A DNA stretch of 64,000 nucleotides from JAJDAT01 sp964570665 (GCA_964570665.1 CAZMZH010000001.1:372001-436000); one strand, 5' to 3'. Positions 46,261-55,638 are shown, counted from the stretch's first letter. The notes: a model not told the origin generated them from the letters alone. Numbers and translations are program-made.

Positions 46261-47190
46261 ATGACTATGAACTCTACTCTCGAAAAAGGAATATTTTTTA
46301 GCAAAGTGGTTGAATTGGCGGCAGATTCTATCATTGCTGTAGATAAAAACATGAAATTAATATTTTTCAATAGTGAAGCCGAAAAAACATTTGGCTACTC
46401 ACAAGATGAGATCATAGGGCAACATTTAAATACGTTGATCCCTTCCGAATTTCACGAAGTACACGATAAACATGTTCGCAAATTTTTAGAAGAAAGTACT
46501 GTCGCCAGACTTATGAATGATAGACAAAACGTCGAAGTAAAAGGGCTTCGTAAAAACGGCAACCAATTCTTCGCCGAAATATCTATCATCAAAATACCTC
46601 AGGAGGATGGATTTATTCTTGCCGGTATTATTAGAGATATTTCAAACAGTAAAAAATTAGAAAAAAAGCTAAGAGATTTCGCCGAGCACGATTCTCTAAC
46701 AGGAATCATGAACCGTCGCATGATCGAAAACGTTTTAAAAAAAGATTTGGAACGCGCTTCCCGCTATAACAAACCCTTATCGTTATTAATGATGGACATC
46801 GATCATTTCAAAAAAGTGAACGATACTTTTGGCCACGATGTCGGCGATTTAGTTCTTAAACATTTAACCGATGTCAGCAAAAGTAATTTACGCGAAGTGG
46901 ATTCCTTTGGAAGATGGGGAGGCGAAGAATTTGTCGTGTTACTTCCGGAGATAGATCTAAAAGACGCTCGCGTGGTCGCCGAAAAGCTAAGAACATCAAT
47001 AGAAAACACTCCTCTAAAAATAAACGAGAATGAAAAAGTATCTTATACAATCAGTATCGGTGGCGCCGCTTTTTCCAAATCCATGGATTCGTGGGAAACT
47101 TTTTTTAAATTAGCTGACAATGCCCTTTACCAAGCTAAAGAACAAGGGCGAAACCAGGTTTGCATAGGTTCGCTGGATAATAAAAAATGA
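46261..47190 (+). CDS. PAS-GGDEF diguanylate cyclase in the hydrogenase operon
   Basis: Residues about 12-130 are a PAS domain (VELAADSIIAVDKNMKLIFF, then FGYSQDEIIGQHLNTLIP), and residues about 145-305 a GGDEF domain with an intact active loop RWGGEEF near 218 and DIDHFKKVNDTFGHDVGD near 180. It should make cyclic di-GMP from two GTP. There is no transmembrane segment, so the sensor is cytoplasmic, and the PAS could bind heme, flavin or another ligand, not determinable here. It is packed 18 bp after hyhL and 25 bp before the protease gene, a clear operon position. Confidence 0.92.
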   Translation: MTMNSTLEKGIFFSKVVELAADSIIAVDKNMKLIFFNSEAEKTFGYSQDEIIGQHLNTLIPSEFHEVHDKHVRKFLEESTVARLMNDRQNVEVKGLRKNGNQFFAEISIIKIPQEDGFILAGIIRDISNSKKLEKKLRDFAEHDSLTGIMNRRMIENVLKKDLERASRYNKPLSLLMMDIDHFKKVNDTFGHDVGDLVLKHLTDVSKSNLREVDSFGRWGGEEFVVLLPEIDLKDARVVAEKLRTSIENTPLKINENEKVSYTISIGGAAFSKSMDSWETFFKLADNALYQAKEQGRNQVCIGSLDNKK

Positions 47191-47215
47191 TCAAAAACGC
47201 AAAATAGTTAACGCT

Positions 47216-47686
47216 TTGGATAAATCAAACTATCTAATTATCGGCGTCGGTAATATCTATCGCCACGATGACGCAGTTGGCCTTTTAATTGCTCGCCGCC
47301 TTAAAAAATTAAACGACGAACGCTTGACCATTATGGAGCAAAGAGGAGACGGGGTGTCTTTAATGGAATCCTGGAAAGATTGGAATCAAGCTATCTTAGT
47401 GGATGCAGTGTCGTCTGATAGCCTCCCTGGAACGGTTCATTATATCGAAGCAAACGAAAAACCGATTCCATCTAAATTCTTCTCCTGCTCGACTCATAAC
47501 ATGGGAGTAGCGGAAGCGGTCGAACTATCGCGATCGTTCGATCAATTGCCAAAGTATCTAGGCATCTATGGGATTGAAGGAAAAGACTTCAGCCCTGGCG
47601 AAGGGCTGTCGCATGAAGTGGAAGAATGTATAGAGCAAGCGGTAAAACAAATTTGCGAAAAAATAGAACATTTGCATAAAGGCTGA
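47216..47686 (+). CDS. Hydrogenase maturation protease (HyaD/HycI type)
   Basis: Removes the C-terminal peptide of the large subunit after nickel insertion. Seen: LIIGVGNIYRHDDAVGLLIA (the GNxxxxDDxxG pattern, with the metal-binding Asp) at the N-terminus and DAVSSDSLPGTVHYIE, plus STHNMG near residue 93. 156 residues is normal. The start is TTG at 47216. It cleaves the nine-residue tail of HyhL. Confidence 0.9.
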   Translation: MDKSNYLIIGVGNIYRHDDAVGLLIARRLKKLNDERLTIMEQRGDGVSLMESWKDWNQAILVDAVSSDSLPGTVHYIEANEKPIPSKFFSCSTHNMGVAEAVELSRSFDQLPKYLGIYGIEGKDFSPGEGLSHEVEECIEQAVKQICEKIEHLHKG

Positions 47687-47689
47687 AAA

Positions 47690-47953
47690 ATGCACGAACA
47701 ATCCCTGATGGCCGACTTGATGCGAAAAATTGAATCGGTGACTCAAGCAAATGGAGCGAAAAAAGTCGCTAGTTTAAAAGTGAGACTGGGAGCGTTGTCC
47801 CATATTTCTCCAGATCATTTTAGAGAACACTTTATTCAAGCCTCCAAAGGAACTCTCGCTGAATCGGCCCGCCTCGACGTTGTCGTTCAAGGAGATTTGG
47901 ACGACCCCAACGCGCAGGAAATACTATTGGAAAGTTTAGAATTAGAAGAATAA
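47690..47953 (+). CDS. hypA: HypA-like nickel chaperone lacking the zinc finger
   Basis: MHEQSLMADLMRKIE at the N-terminus has the nickel-binding His2-Glu3 pair, and LKVRLGALSHISPDHFREHF and GTLAESARLDV match HypA. The usual about 115-residue protein has four Cys (two CxxC) in a zinc domain; here there is no Cys at all, and the product, 87 residues, jumps from the beta strand LDVVVQGDL to the family's final SLELEE. A frameshift is unlikely since the ends are natural. 3 bp after the protease gene. Confidence 0.75.
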   Translation: MHEQSLMADLMRKIESVTQANGAKKVASLKVRLGALSHISPDHFREHFIQASKGTLAESARLDVVVQGDLDDPNAQEILLESLELEE

Positions 47954-48003
47954 TGTGAAACTCGCTTAATTTTTTTTAATCTGATTGCAAAACGGAGTTG
48001 TAA

Positions 48004-50346
48004 TTGTCCACTGTCGTACAAAGAATTCGTATTTCTCTTTATGGAATGCTTCAGGGAATGGGATTTCGTCCTTTCGTATATCAGTTAGCGTGCGATAAAG
48101 TTTTAAAAGGCTGGATACAGAATTCACCGCAAGGAGCAACGATCGAAATCGAGGGTTCTGTAGACAAACTCGACGAGTTTCTTTTAAAACTAAAAAACGA
48201 ATGCCCTCCTCCTATTTTTATTCAATCTTGGAATTCTGCGTACCTTAACCCTGTCGGCTATAAAACTTTTGAGATTAAAAACAGCGCCACTGCTGGCGAG
48301 AAAACATCTTGGGTACTCCCCGATATCGCCACTTGCAATGATTGCTTAAAAGAACTATTCGATCCTTCTAACCGCCGCCACCTATATCCTTTTACAAACT
48401 GTACACATTGCGGCCCCCGTTACAGCGTCATTGAATCGCTTCCTTACGATCGGCCACGTACTTCCATGAACCAATTTCCAATGTGCGAAGACTGTCAAAA
48501 CGAATATGACTCTCAAAAAAATCGAAGATTTCATGCACAGACAAATACCTGTCCGCATTGCGGTCCCCATATAGAACTTTGGGATAAAAACGGAGCTTGT
48601 TTATTTTCAAAAAATGAAGCGATTATGAACGCCGTTAAAGCGTTAAACCAAGGAGCAATATTAGCGGTTAAAGGATTGGGTGGTTTTCATCTAATTACGG
48701 ACTCCAGAAACGATCATTACATTTCCAAATTACGGCAAAGAAAAAACCGCGACGAAAAACCTTTTGCCGTAATGTATCCTTCTATAGAACAGGTTAAACA
48801 AGATTGTATGGTCTCCGGCTTAGAAGAAAGGCTCCTGCTTTCTCCTGCCTCCCCCATCGTTTTGTTACGACGCATCAACCAAATAAAAGGAACGGTTTCC
48901 GGATTAACAGCTCCGGGAAACCCCTACCTTGGCGTCTTATTGCCACATACCCCCTTGCACCACATTTTATTAAATGATCTCGGTTATCCATTGATAGCGA
49001 CCAGCGGTAATCTTTCTAGCGAAACGCTTTGCACAGACGAAAGCGAAGCGGTGAATCGACTTCAAGGTATCGCGGATTTTTTCTTGGTTCACAACCGACA
49101 AATTGTTCGCCATGTAGACGATTCTATTGTCAGAGTAGTCGCAGGACGGGAACAAGTTTTGCGACGCGCTCGAGGATACGCGCCCTGGCCTATCCCTTTG
49201 AAGGAAGCTTTACGGTCAACTTTGGCGGTAGGCGGCCATTTAAAAAATACAGTCGCCGTCATAAAAAATCGTAACGCTTTTGTTAGCCCACATATAGGAG
49301 ATTTAGAAAATCCGCAATCAACCGACGCGTTTGAAAAAACGTTGAACTCTGTTGGCAATCTTTTTGACTCTCAACCAGATACAATCGCATACGATTATCA
49401 CCCTGATTATTCGTCGTCAAAAATTGCGGAAAATTTTGAAGGAACCTCATTACGCGTTCAACATCATGTAGCTCATGTTTTATCGTGTATGGCAGAAAAC
49501 GAAATAGAACCTCCGTTTTTAGGAGTGGCCTGGGACGGTTCGGGTTATGGGTTGGATGGAACGCTATGGGGAGGAGAATTTTTTCATGTAACGAGGAATA
49601 ATTTTCACCGAATCGCTTGTTTCAAACCGTTTCCATTACCTGGCGGAAACCAGGCTATACAAGAACCCAGACGTAGCGCTCTCGGACTTCTTTTTCAACG
49701 CTATGGCGACGCAACGTTTGAAAGACCAGAAATAACCCGCTCTTTTTCGAAACAAGAACTCTCCATTCTCCACAACATGCTGACAAAAAAAATAAATTGT
49801 CCAATGACCTCAAGTTGCGGAAGATTATTCGACGCCGTATCCGCTCTTGTTGGCATTCGTCAAATCTGTAATTTTGAAGGACAGGCGGCTATGGATTTGG
49901 AGTTTTTAATCGACGATAAACTAACGCAAGAAAGTTATTCGTTTGAATGTTTAACGCCTGACGGTCAAAACCCACCTTCAAAACTTATCGAAACTACAGA
50001 AGGTATATACGATTTAAATTTAAAAACCATCCTAGACTGGTCCCCTCTACTTGAAGCGCTATTAGCGGATATTGAGGCTGGCTTAAGCGTAAATAGTATT
50101 TCCGCAAAATTTCATAACGCTCTTGCAGACTCCATTTTAAAAACCGCCAACTTAGTTGGAGAAAATCGTATAGTTCTATCGGGAGGTTGTTTTCAAAATA
50201 AAGTTTTAACCGAGTATTCGATTGAAAGGTTGGCCCAAAATAATTTTGAACCTTATTGGCACCGGAAAATTCCGCCAAACGACGGAGGTCTGGCGCTGGG
50301 GCAACTTGCCGCCACCGCTTGGTCCCTTAAAGGAGCGCTGGTTTAA
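48004..50346 (+). CDS. hypF: Carbamoyltransferase HypF
   Basis: Makes the thiocyanate/CN ligand precursor from carbamoyl phosphate for the NiFe cofactor. Domains: acylphosphatase RISLYGMLQGMGFRPFVYQL (residues 8-28), a double zinc-finger with CNDCLKELF, CTHCGPRY, CEDCQNEY and CPHCGP (about 110-190), a YrdC-like domain (about 205-385, VKGLGGFHL, GNPYLGVLLPHTPLHHIL), and the Kae1-like domain (about 420-775, VQHHVAHVLSCMAEN). 780 residues is normal. TTG start with GGAG upstream. Confidence 0.94.
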   Translation: MSTVVQRIRISLYGMLQGMGFRPFVYQLACDKVLKGWIQNSPQGATIEIEGSVDKLDEFLLKLKNECPPPIFIQSWNSAYLNPVGYKTFEIKNSATAGEKTSWVLPDIATCNDCLKELFDPSNRRHLYPFTNCTHCGPRYSVIESLPYDRPRTSMNQFPMCEDCQNEYDSQKNRRFHAQTNTCPHCGPHIELWDKNGACLFSKNEAIMNAVKALNQGAILAVKGLGGFHLITDSRNDHYISKLRQRKNRDEKPFAVMYPSIEQVKQDCMVSGLEERLLLSPASPIVLLRRINQIKGTVSGLTAPGNPYLGVLLPHTPLHHILLNDLGYPLIATSGNLSSETLCTDESEAVNRLQGIADFFLVHNRQIVRHVDDSIVRVVAGREQVLRRARGYAPWPIPLKEALRSTLAVGGHLKNTVAVIKNRNAFVSPHIGDLENPQSTDAFEKTLNSVGNLFDSQPDTIAYDYHPDYSSSKIAENFEGTSLRVQHHVAHVLSCMAENEIEPPFLGVAWDGSGYGLDGTLWGGEFFHVTRNNFHRIACFKPFPLPGGNQAIQEPRRSALGLLFQRYGDATFERPEITRSFSKQELSILHNMLTKKINCPMTSSCGRLFDAVSALVGIRQICNFEGQAAMDLEFLIDDKLTQESYSFECLTPDGQNPPSKLIETTEGIYDLNLKTILDWSPLLEALLADIEAGLSVNSISAKFHNALADSILKTANLVGENRIVLSGGCFQNKVLTEYSIERLAQNNFEPYWHRKIPPNDGGLALGQLAATAWSLKGALV

Positions 50347-50347
50347 A

Positions 50348-50602
50348 ATGTGCTTGGCAGTTCCCGGAAAAATTCTATCTATAAAAAAAGACGATCCCCT
50401 GATGAGGGTTGGACAAGTCAGTTTTGGCGGTATCATAAAAGAAGTGAATTTGGTCTACGTCCCAGAGGCGGTTATCGACGATTACGTTATCGTTCATGTA
50501 GGATTCGCCATTAGCGTATTAGATCCTAAAGAAGCGGAGCGAGTTTTTAGTTATCTCGACGAAATAGAGCATACCATTCAAGACAAGGAAAAATCAGAAT
50601 GA
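50348..50602 (+). CDS. hypC: Maturation chaperone HypC
   Basis: Small 84-residue OB-fold chaperone; the first residues MCLAVPGKIL are diagnostic and Cys2 binds the Fe ligand complex with HypD. A longer upstream in-frame ORF is ignored because the Met-Cys start immediately follows the hypF stop by one base. Its end overlaps the hypD start by 4 bp (ATGA). Confidence 0.94.
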   Translation: MCLAVPGKILSIKKDDPLMRVGQVSFGGIIKEVNLVYVPEAVIDDYVIVHVGFAISVLDPKEAERVFSYLDEIEHTIQDKEKSE

Positions 50603-51690
50603 AGTTTGTCGACGAATATCGAAACTCTCAAGTGGCGGAAAAATACAAAATCGCAATCGCCGACACAATCACCCAACCTTGGACCGTTATGGAAGTTTGC
50701 GGCGGACAAACGCATTCCATTGTCAAATACGGTATTCAAGAGTTATTACCCGATTCACTAACGTTACTTCACGGTCCAGGCTGTCCGGTATGCGTGACGC
50801 CTTTAGAACAGATCGATAAAGCCATTGCCATTGCTGGCCTGGAAAAAGTCATTTTTTGTTCGTTCGGCGATATGCTTCGCGTTCCAGGATCGGAAACTAA
50901 TTTACTAACCGTTAAGGCCAAAGGCGGCGACGTACGAATTGTTTATTCGCCAATGGACGCTATTGAGATCGCGCAAAGCTGCCCAGACAAACAAGTTGTT
51001 TTTTTTGCTATCGGATTTGAAACCACCGCTCCCGCTAACGCCATGGCTATCCGCCAGACCAAGCTTAACAAATTAAGAAACTTATCGTTCTTAATTTCGC
51101 AAGTGATCGTTCCTCCCGCTATCCAATCCATTTTGGAATCGCCCAACAATAAAGTGGACGGATTTTTAGCGGCAGGTCATGTTTGCACCATCATGGGATA
51201 CGAAGAGTACGAACCGATCGTAAAGAAATATCAAATACCCATTGTTGTTACCGGTTTCGAACCCATGGATATCCTACAAGGAATTTACATGTGCGTTCGT
51301 CAATTAGAATCGGGCAAAGTAGAGGTTGAAAATCAATATTCAAGATCGGTAAAAAAAGAAGGCAATAGGACTGCAAAAAATATCATTCAAGAAGTTTTTG
51401 AGATCGTTCCGCGAAAATGGCGTGGAGTTGGCGAAATTCCTGCCAGTGGATTGGGACTGCGCAAAGAATACGTAGATTTTGACGCAGAAAATCGATTTTG
51501 CTTAAATATAAAATTTGAAGAAAAGCCCTCGCCTTGCATTAGCGGTTTGATTCTACAAGGAATCAAAAAACCCCGCGAGTGTCCTGAATTTGCAATCTCC
51601 TGCACTCCAGAAAATCCATTGGGAGCGACTATGGTTTCTTCCGAAGGAGCCTGCGCCGCATATTACCGTTATCAGTTGACTCCAAAATGA
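50599..51690 (+). CDS. hypD: Fe-S maturation scaffold HypD
   Basis: Scaffold where Fe(CN)2CO is built with HypC. Seen: MEVCGGQTHSIVKYG, HGPGCPVCVTP near residue 58-68, GHVCTIMGYEEY and the C-terminal Cys-rich CISGLILQGIKKPRECPEF motif for the [4Fe-4S] cluster. 363 residues normal. Start and stop overlap hypC and hypE by 4 bp each. Confidence 0.94.
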   Translation: MKFVDEYRNSQVAEKYKIAIADTITQPWTVMEVCGGQTHSIVKYGIQELLPDSLTLLHGPGCPVCVTPLEQIDKAIAIAGLEKVIFCSFGDMLRVPGSETNLLTVKAKGGDVRIVYSPMDAIEIAQSCPDKQVVFFAIGFETTAPANAMAIRQTKLNKLRNLSFLISQVIVPPAIQSILESPNNKVDGFLAAGHVCTIMGYEEYEPIVKKYQIPIVVTGFEPMDILQGIYMCVRQLESGKVEVENQYSRSVKKEGNRTAKNIIQEVFEIVPRKWRGVGEIPASGLGLRKEYVDFDAENRFCLNIKFEEKPSPCISGLILQGIKKPRECPEFAISCTPENPLGATMVSSEGACAAYYRYQLTPK

Positions 51691-52748
51691 GCGACTCAAA
51701 CCCATCCATGGATGAAATAACGTGCCCTATTCCCTTGACCCAATCTTCCATAATTACAATGGCACATGGCGGTGGAGGAAAACTAACTCGGCAACTCATA
51801 GACCAAATTTTCGTTCCCGCTTTTGGCAACTCTCAGCTAGAAACCAACCACGACAGCTCCGTTATTGACGTCGGGTTTAAAAAACTTGCTTACACAACAG
51901 ATTCATATGTGGTCTGTCCACTAATTTTTCCCGGCGGCGACATTGGCTCCTTAGCCATCAACGGGACCGTGAACGATTTGGCAATGAGTGGAGCCAAACC
52001 GCTTTATTTAACTGCTGGTTTCATATTAGAAGAAGGCTTGCCAATAGAAACGCTCTTTAAAATTGTTCAGTCCATGAAAAAAGCGGCGGCCGAGGCGGAA
52101 GTAAAAATTGTCACTGGCGACACCAAAGTAGTAGACAAAGGTAAAGGCGATGGAATTTATATCAACACTTCGGGGGTGGGAGCGATCGACCACACGTTAG
52201 AGATTCATCCAATGAGCGTCAAACCCGGCGACGCCATATTAGTCAGCGGCGATCTGGGACGACACGGGATGGCCATCATGGCCGCTCGCGAAAACCTTGG
52301 GTTTGAAAGCCCAATAACAAGCGATTGCGCAGCGCTATCGGGAATGGTAAATGAGCTAATAAAAGCCGGTATCAATTTACATTGTTTACGCGATTTAACC
52401 CGTGGCGGATTGGCAACGGCTCTCGTCGAAATTTCGGAAACGGCAAATCTTTCTATAACAATTGACGATTCCAAATTACCTGTCGATGAAGCCGTCAAGG
52501 GAGCCTGCGAAATCTTGGGTCTAGACCCTCTTTATGTTGCAAACGAAGGGCGGCTAGTCGCATTTGTACCCAAAGAAGATGCGAACCAAGCTTTAACAAT
52601 CATGAAGAGTCATATACACGGACAAAATGCCAATATTATTGGCAATGTTGAAGAAAAGTCCGCAAAACGAGTCATATTAAAAAATGCGTTAGGTTCTTCT
52701 AGAATTCTGGATCTATTAAGCGGCGAACAATTGCCCAGGATCTGTTAA
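51687..52748 (+). CDS. hypE: Carbamoyl dehydratase HypE
   Basis: Dehydrates the carbamoyl group transferred to its C-terminal Cys, making the thiocyanate used for the Fe-CN ligands. Seen: ITMAHGGGGKLTRQLID near residue 25, ATP-binding loop INGTVNDLAMSGAKPLYL near 98, and the invariant C-terminal PRIC with the terminal Cys. 353 residues is normal. Last gene of the maturation run; 63 bp to the next gene. Confidence 0.95.
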   Translation: MSDSNPSMDEITCPIPLTQSSIITMAHGGGGKLTRQLIDQIFVPAFGNSQLETNHDSSVIDVGFKKLAYTTDSYVVCPLIFPGGDIGSLAINGTVNDLAMSGAKPLYLTAGFILEEGLPIETLFKIVQSMKKAAAEAEVKIVTGDTKVVDKGKGDGIYINTSGVGAIDHTLEIHPMSVKPGDAILVSGDLGRHGMAIMAARENLGFESPITSDCAALSGMVNELIKAGINLHCLRDLTRGGLATALVEISETANLSITIDDSKLPVDEAVKGACEILGLDPLYVANEGRLVAFVPKEDANQALTIMKSHIHGQNANIIGNVEEKSAKRVILKNALGSSRILDLLSGEQLPRIC

Positions 52749-52811
52749 GCGGAATTTTTTGATTTTTTAGAGATCTAAATACAAGAAACCTAAAAAATAA
52801 AGGATTCTATA

Positions 52812-55046
52812 ATGCTTGCTCCCAACGTTGGCGATTCATCCTCGCCAACCACAAATTCGCCAAAAACTCAGAACCTGGATCAAATTGCAATAAACGCAAA
52901 ATCTCATAAACTTCTTCGATCCCTCCTAAAAGAAAACCCTGAATTAGAAAAAATCTTGCTCAGTTCCAACGACGAAATCGAAGCGATTGCCGGAGTCGAG
53001 AAATATGTTCAAGATATTCTGAAAGAAAGTCCTACCGCCCTCGCCTTTTGCAAAAGCGACAAAGACAAACGCCAATATTTTGAAGCTTTGACATGGAAAG
53101 ACTATGCGGTCATTCGCTTAATGGATTATGTCGATAACGCAGGTAAAGAATTTGAAGATTTAAATATAAAGGGAAAATCGGTCGTCAATAACCCAATAAA
53201 AATGATTTGGTTGGCGACTAAATTTGGAACGGGAGGGGCTAAACCCTATTTCTTCGAAGATACGATTCAATTATTTCGACAATTAAAGAAAAAAAGCCTA
53301 AGAGCCCTTCCTCTTAAAACCCGGGTCGTTGAGTGGATGGAACGTTGGCCTTCAGGGTTGGATCGGCGCATTTTACCGTTGTTTGAAGAAAATAAAAAAA
53401 GGATATTAAATCTCATCATCGAGCAAATCGATAAAGGAGAACATTCCCACTCGCGATTCAAATTCACTTCGGAAATATCAAAGGAAGAAAAATTTCAAAA
53501 AGCTTTAGAATGGTGGAACGATTACCATTTCCATCTGACATTTGCGGTTCGCTCACCCGGCGCTCTAAACGAAATGCTCGACGGATCTCTCGATCCCGAC
53601 ACCCTTAAAGTTTTGTATGACGCAGAGAAAAAAGGAATCCCCTTTTTTGTAAACCCCTATTACCTTTCTCTTCTGTTGACAAGAACGCCAGATTTTGCCG
53701 TTGGAGCCGATATCGCTCTTAGAGATTACGTCATCTACAGTAAACATTTGGTCGAAGAATTTGGCTCGATTATGGCGTGGGAAAAAGAAGATCTAGTGGA
53801 ACCAGGAAAACCCAACGCGGCAGGTTGGTTACTGCCCACTCACAACAATGTTCACCGTCGGTATCCCGACGTGGCGATCCTGATTCCCGACACCGTGGGT
53901 CGGGCTTGCGGCGGGCTGTGCAGTTCTTGTCAACGAATGTACGATTTTCAGCGCGGAAATCTTAATTTCGATTTGAAAAAATTAGAGCCGCACGAATCTT
54001 GGCCGAAAAAACTTTGTCGCTTAATGGATTACTTCGAAAACGATTCCCAACTACGCGATATTTTAATCACCGGTGGCGACGCTCTAATGAGCTCCGATCA
54101 TTCCATCAGGGAAATGTTAGACGCAGTTTATGACATGGCTGTTAGAAAAAAATCGGCTAACGAATCAAGAAAAGACGGCGAAAAATATGCGGAAATAATG
54201 CGTATCCGATTAGGCACACGACTCCCGGTTTATATCCCGCAAAGAATCACCAACGAACTTGTTAGTATTTTAGCCGAGTTTAAAACCAAAGCGGCGTCGA
54301 TAGGAATTCAACAATTCTTGATTCAAACTCATTTTGAATCTCCGTTAGAAGTCACTCCAGAAGCGGAGCAAGCGGTTAAAAAACTCATTGCGGCAGGATG
54401 GACAGTCACCAACCAATTAGTCTTATCCACAGCCGCTTCGCGCAAAGGACACACGGCCAAACTAAGACAGGTATTGAACGAAATCGGAGTTTTGACCTAT
54501 TACACGTTCACGGTAAAAGGTTATATGGAAAACAAACACAATTTTGCGACCAACGCCCGCGCCGTTCAAGAACAAATGGAGGAAAAAGTTTTTGGACTGG
54601 TAGAAGGCGAAGATTTAGAAACTATCCGCAAATTCCCATTAGAAGCGGAAAAGATCAAAGAACACATTAGTGAATTGCTCAAAAAAGCGGACATTCCATT
54701 TTTGGCATCCGATCGCAATATTTTAAATTTACCCGGAGTGGGAAAAAGTTTAACCTTCCGCGTCATTGGCATCACACGGTATGGAAGACGTATATTAGAA
54801 TTCGACCACGACACCACCCGATTGCATAGTCCCATTATTGATAAGATGGGCAAAGTCGTCATTGTCGAGTCAAAATCAATTAGCGAATATTTAAATCATC
54901 TGGAAGAAATTGGCGAAGACGTTGCGGAATATGAAAGTATCTGGGGTTATTCCATGAGTCAAACCGAAGAACGTATGCCTATTTTCGAATACCCCGAATA
55001 CGATTTTGAAGTTACAAACAACGTTACTAATTTAGTCGTAGAATGA
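52812..55046 (+). CDS. Long KamA-like radical SAM protein
   Basis: A 744-residue protein; the radical-SAM motif is CGGLCSSC near residue 372-379 and a KamA-like barrel follows (DILITGGDALMSS; RIRLGTRLPVYIPQRIT). The family's usual PLP-binding GGGGK motif is not visible. An about 350-residue N-terminal extension, helical (ENPELEKILLSSNDEIEAIA, then KDYAVIRLMDYVDNAGKEFE), makes it much longer than lysine 2,3-aminomutase (about 420). Loss of PLP makes a classical aminomutase unlikely. 63 bp after hypE but not necessarily in the same operon. Confidence 0.85.
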   Translation: MLAPNVGDSSSPTTNSPKTQNLDQIAINAKSHKLLRSLLKENPELEKILLSSNDEIEAIAGVEKYVQDILKESPTALAFCKSDKDKRQYFEALTWKDYAVIRLMDYVDNAGKEFEDLNIKGKSVVNNPIKMIWLATKFGTGGAKPYFFEDTIQLFRQLKKKSLRALPLKTRVVEWMERWPSGLDRRILPLFEENKKRILNLIIEQIDKGEHSHSRFKFTSEISKEEKFQKALEWWNDYHFHLTFAVRSPGALNEMLDGSLDPDTLKVLYDAEKKGIPFFVNPYYLSLLLTRTPDFAVGADIALRDYVIYSKHLVEEFGSIMAWEKEDLVEPGKPNAAGWLLPTHNNVHRRYPDVAILIPDTVGRACGGLCSSCQRMYDFQRGNLNFDLKKLEPHESWPKKLCRLMDYFENDSQLRDILITGGDALMSSDHSIREMLDAVYDMAVRKKSANESRKDGEKYAEIMRIRLGTRLPVYIPQRITNELVSILAEFKTKAASIGIQQFLIQTHFESPLEVTPEAEQAVKKLIAAGWTVTNQLVLSTAASRKGHTAKLRQVLNEIGVLTYYTFTVKGYMENKHNFATNARAVQEQMEEKVFGLVEGEDLETIRKFPLEAEKIKEHISELLKKADIPFLASDRNILNLPGVGKSLTFRVIGITRYGRRILEFDHDTTRLHSPIIDKMGKVVIVESKSISEYLNHLEEIGEDVAEYESIWGYSMSQTEERMPIFEYPEYDFEVTNNVTNLVVE

Positions 55047-55141
55047 ATAATCCAGTGAAAAATACAGAATTATTTTAAAGACCATTCTAATTCTTGCTCT
55101 TCCAGGGTGACATTCGGTAAATATCTGGCTAAACTATTTTT

Positions 55142-55531
55142 ATGGACTCTGTTAAACATTATATAGTTAGAGAACTTGTAAGTATTGATTCGGAAGCGAT
55201 TGTCGCCGAAGCGGCCATTAAAATGGAAAAAGAAAAGGTGGGGTCGCTTTTGGTAACGACGAAAAGTAAATTCGTGGGCATTATCACCGAGGGCGATCTA
55301 TCGCGCAGGGTAATGGCCAAAGAATTGCCTCCCCTAGATACGGAAGTGAGGCGTGTCATGTCCAGCCCATTAGTTAGCGTTCCGAGCGACACCTCCATGC
55401 CTGCCGCTTTTTTAGTAATGATCGATAAAAATTTGCGGCACTTGACGGTTACCGAGAACGACAAAGTTATCGGCATGCTGTCTATGAAGGGTTTTGGGCA
55501 GTACTATACGGACAAGTTTTATAAGAAATGA
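55142..55531 (+). CDS. CBS-domain pair protein
   Basis: A 129-residue two-CBS module: first domain VAEAAIKMEKEKVGSLLV and VGIITEGDLSRRVMA, second SVPSDTSMPAAFLVMIDKNLRHL and VIGMLSMKGF. CBS pairs bind adenosine nucleotides and regulate partner proteins. It is preceded by 95 bp and followed by a repeat-bearing spacer. The local G+C, about 50% in lines counted by eye, is higher than in most genes here. Function unknown beyond nucleotide sensing. Confidence 0.88.
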   Translation: MDSVKHYIVRELVSIDSEAIVAEAAIKMEKEKVGSLLVTTKSKFVGIITEGDLSRRVMAKELPPLDTEVRRVMSSPLVSVPSDTSMPAAFLVMIDKNLRHLTVTENDKVIGMLSMKGFGQYYTDKFYKK

Positions 55532-55610
55532 GTGATTGATCATCAATGCGGGCTTAGGGATAGGCGGTAGCGCTTCGAGAAGGAACTGAGGAAATAACGG
55601 GTAATAAAAC

Positions 55611-55638
55611 CGAGATCCCTCGACAAGCTCGGGATGAC
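55611..55638. repeat. REP-like dispersed palindromic repeat
   Basis: The short sequence CGAGATCCCTCGACAAGCTC followed by GGGATGAC is a familiar dispersed element of many bacterial genomes; on the minus strand it encodes the tell-tale spurious peptide HPELVEGS. It forms a small imperfect hairpin (ATCCC with GGGAT). It lies in a gap of about 180 bp between the converging CBS gene and P-type ATPase gene. Confidence 0.6.

Noticed and set aside
50222..50347. N-terminal extension of hypC inside hypF
   Set aside because: The diagnostic MCLAVPG start lies at 50348 immediately after the hypF stop.
52812..55046. Lysine 2,3-aminomutase (kamA) as the call
   Set aside because: The PLP-binding motif is not visible and the protein is about 320 residues too long.
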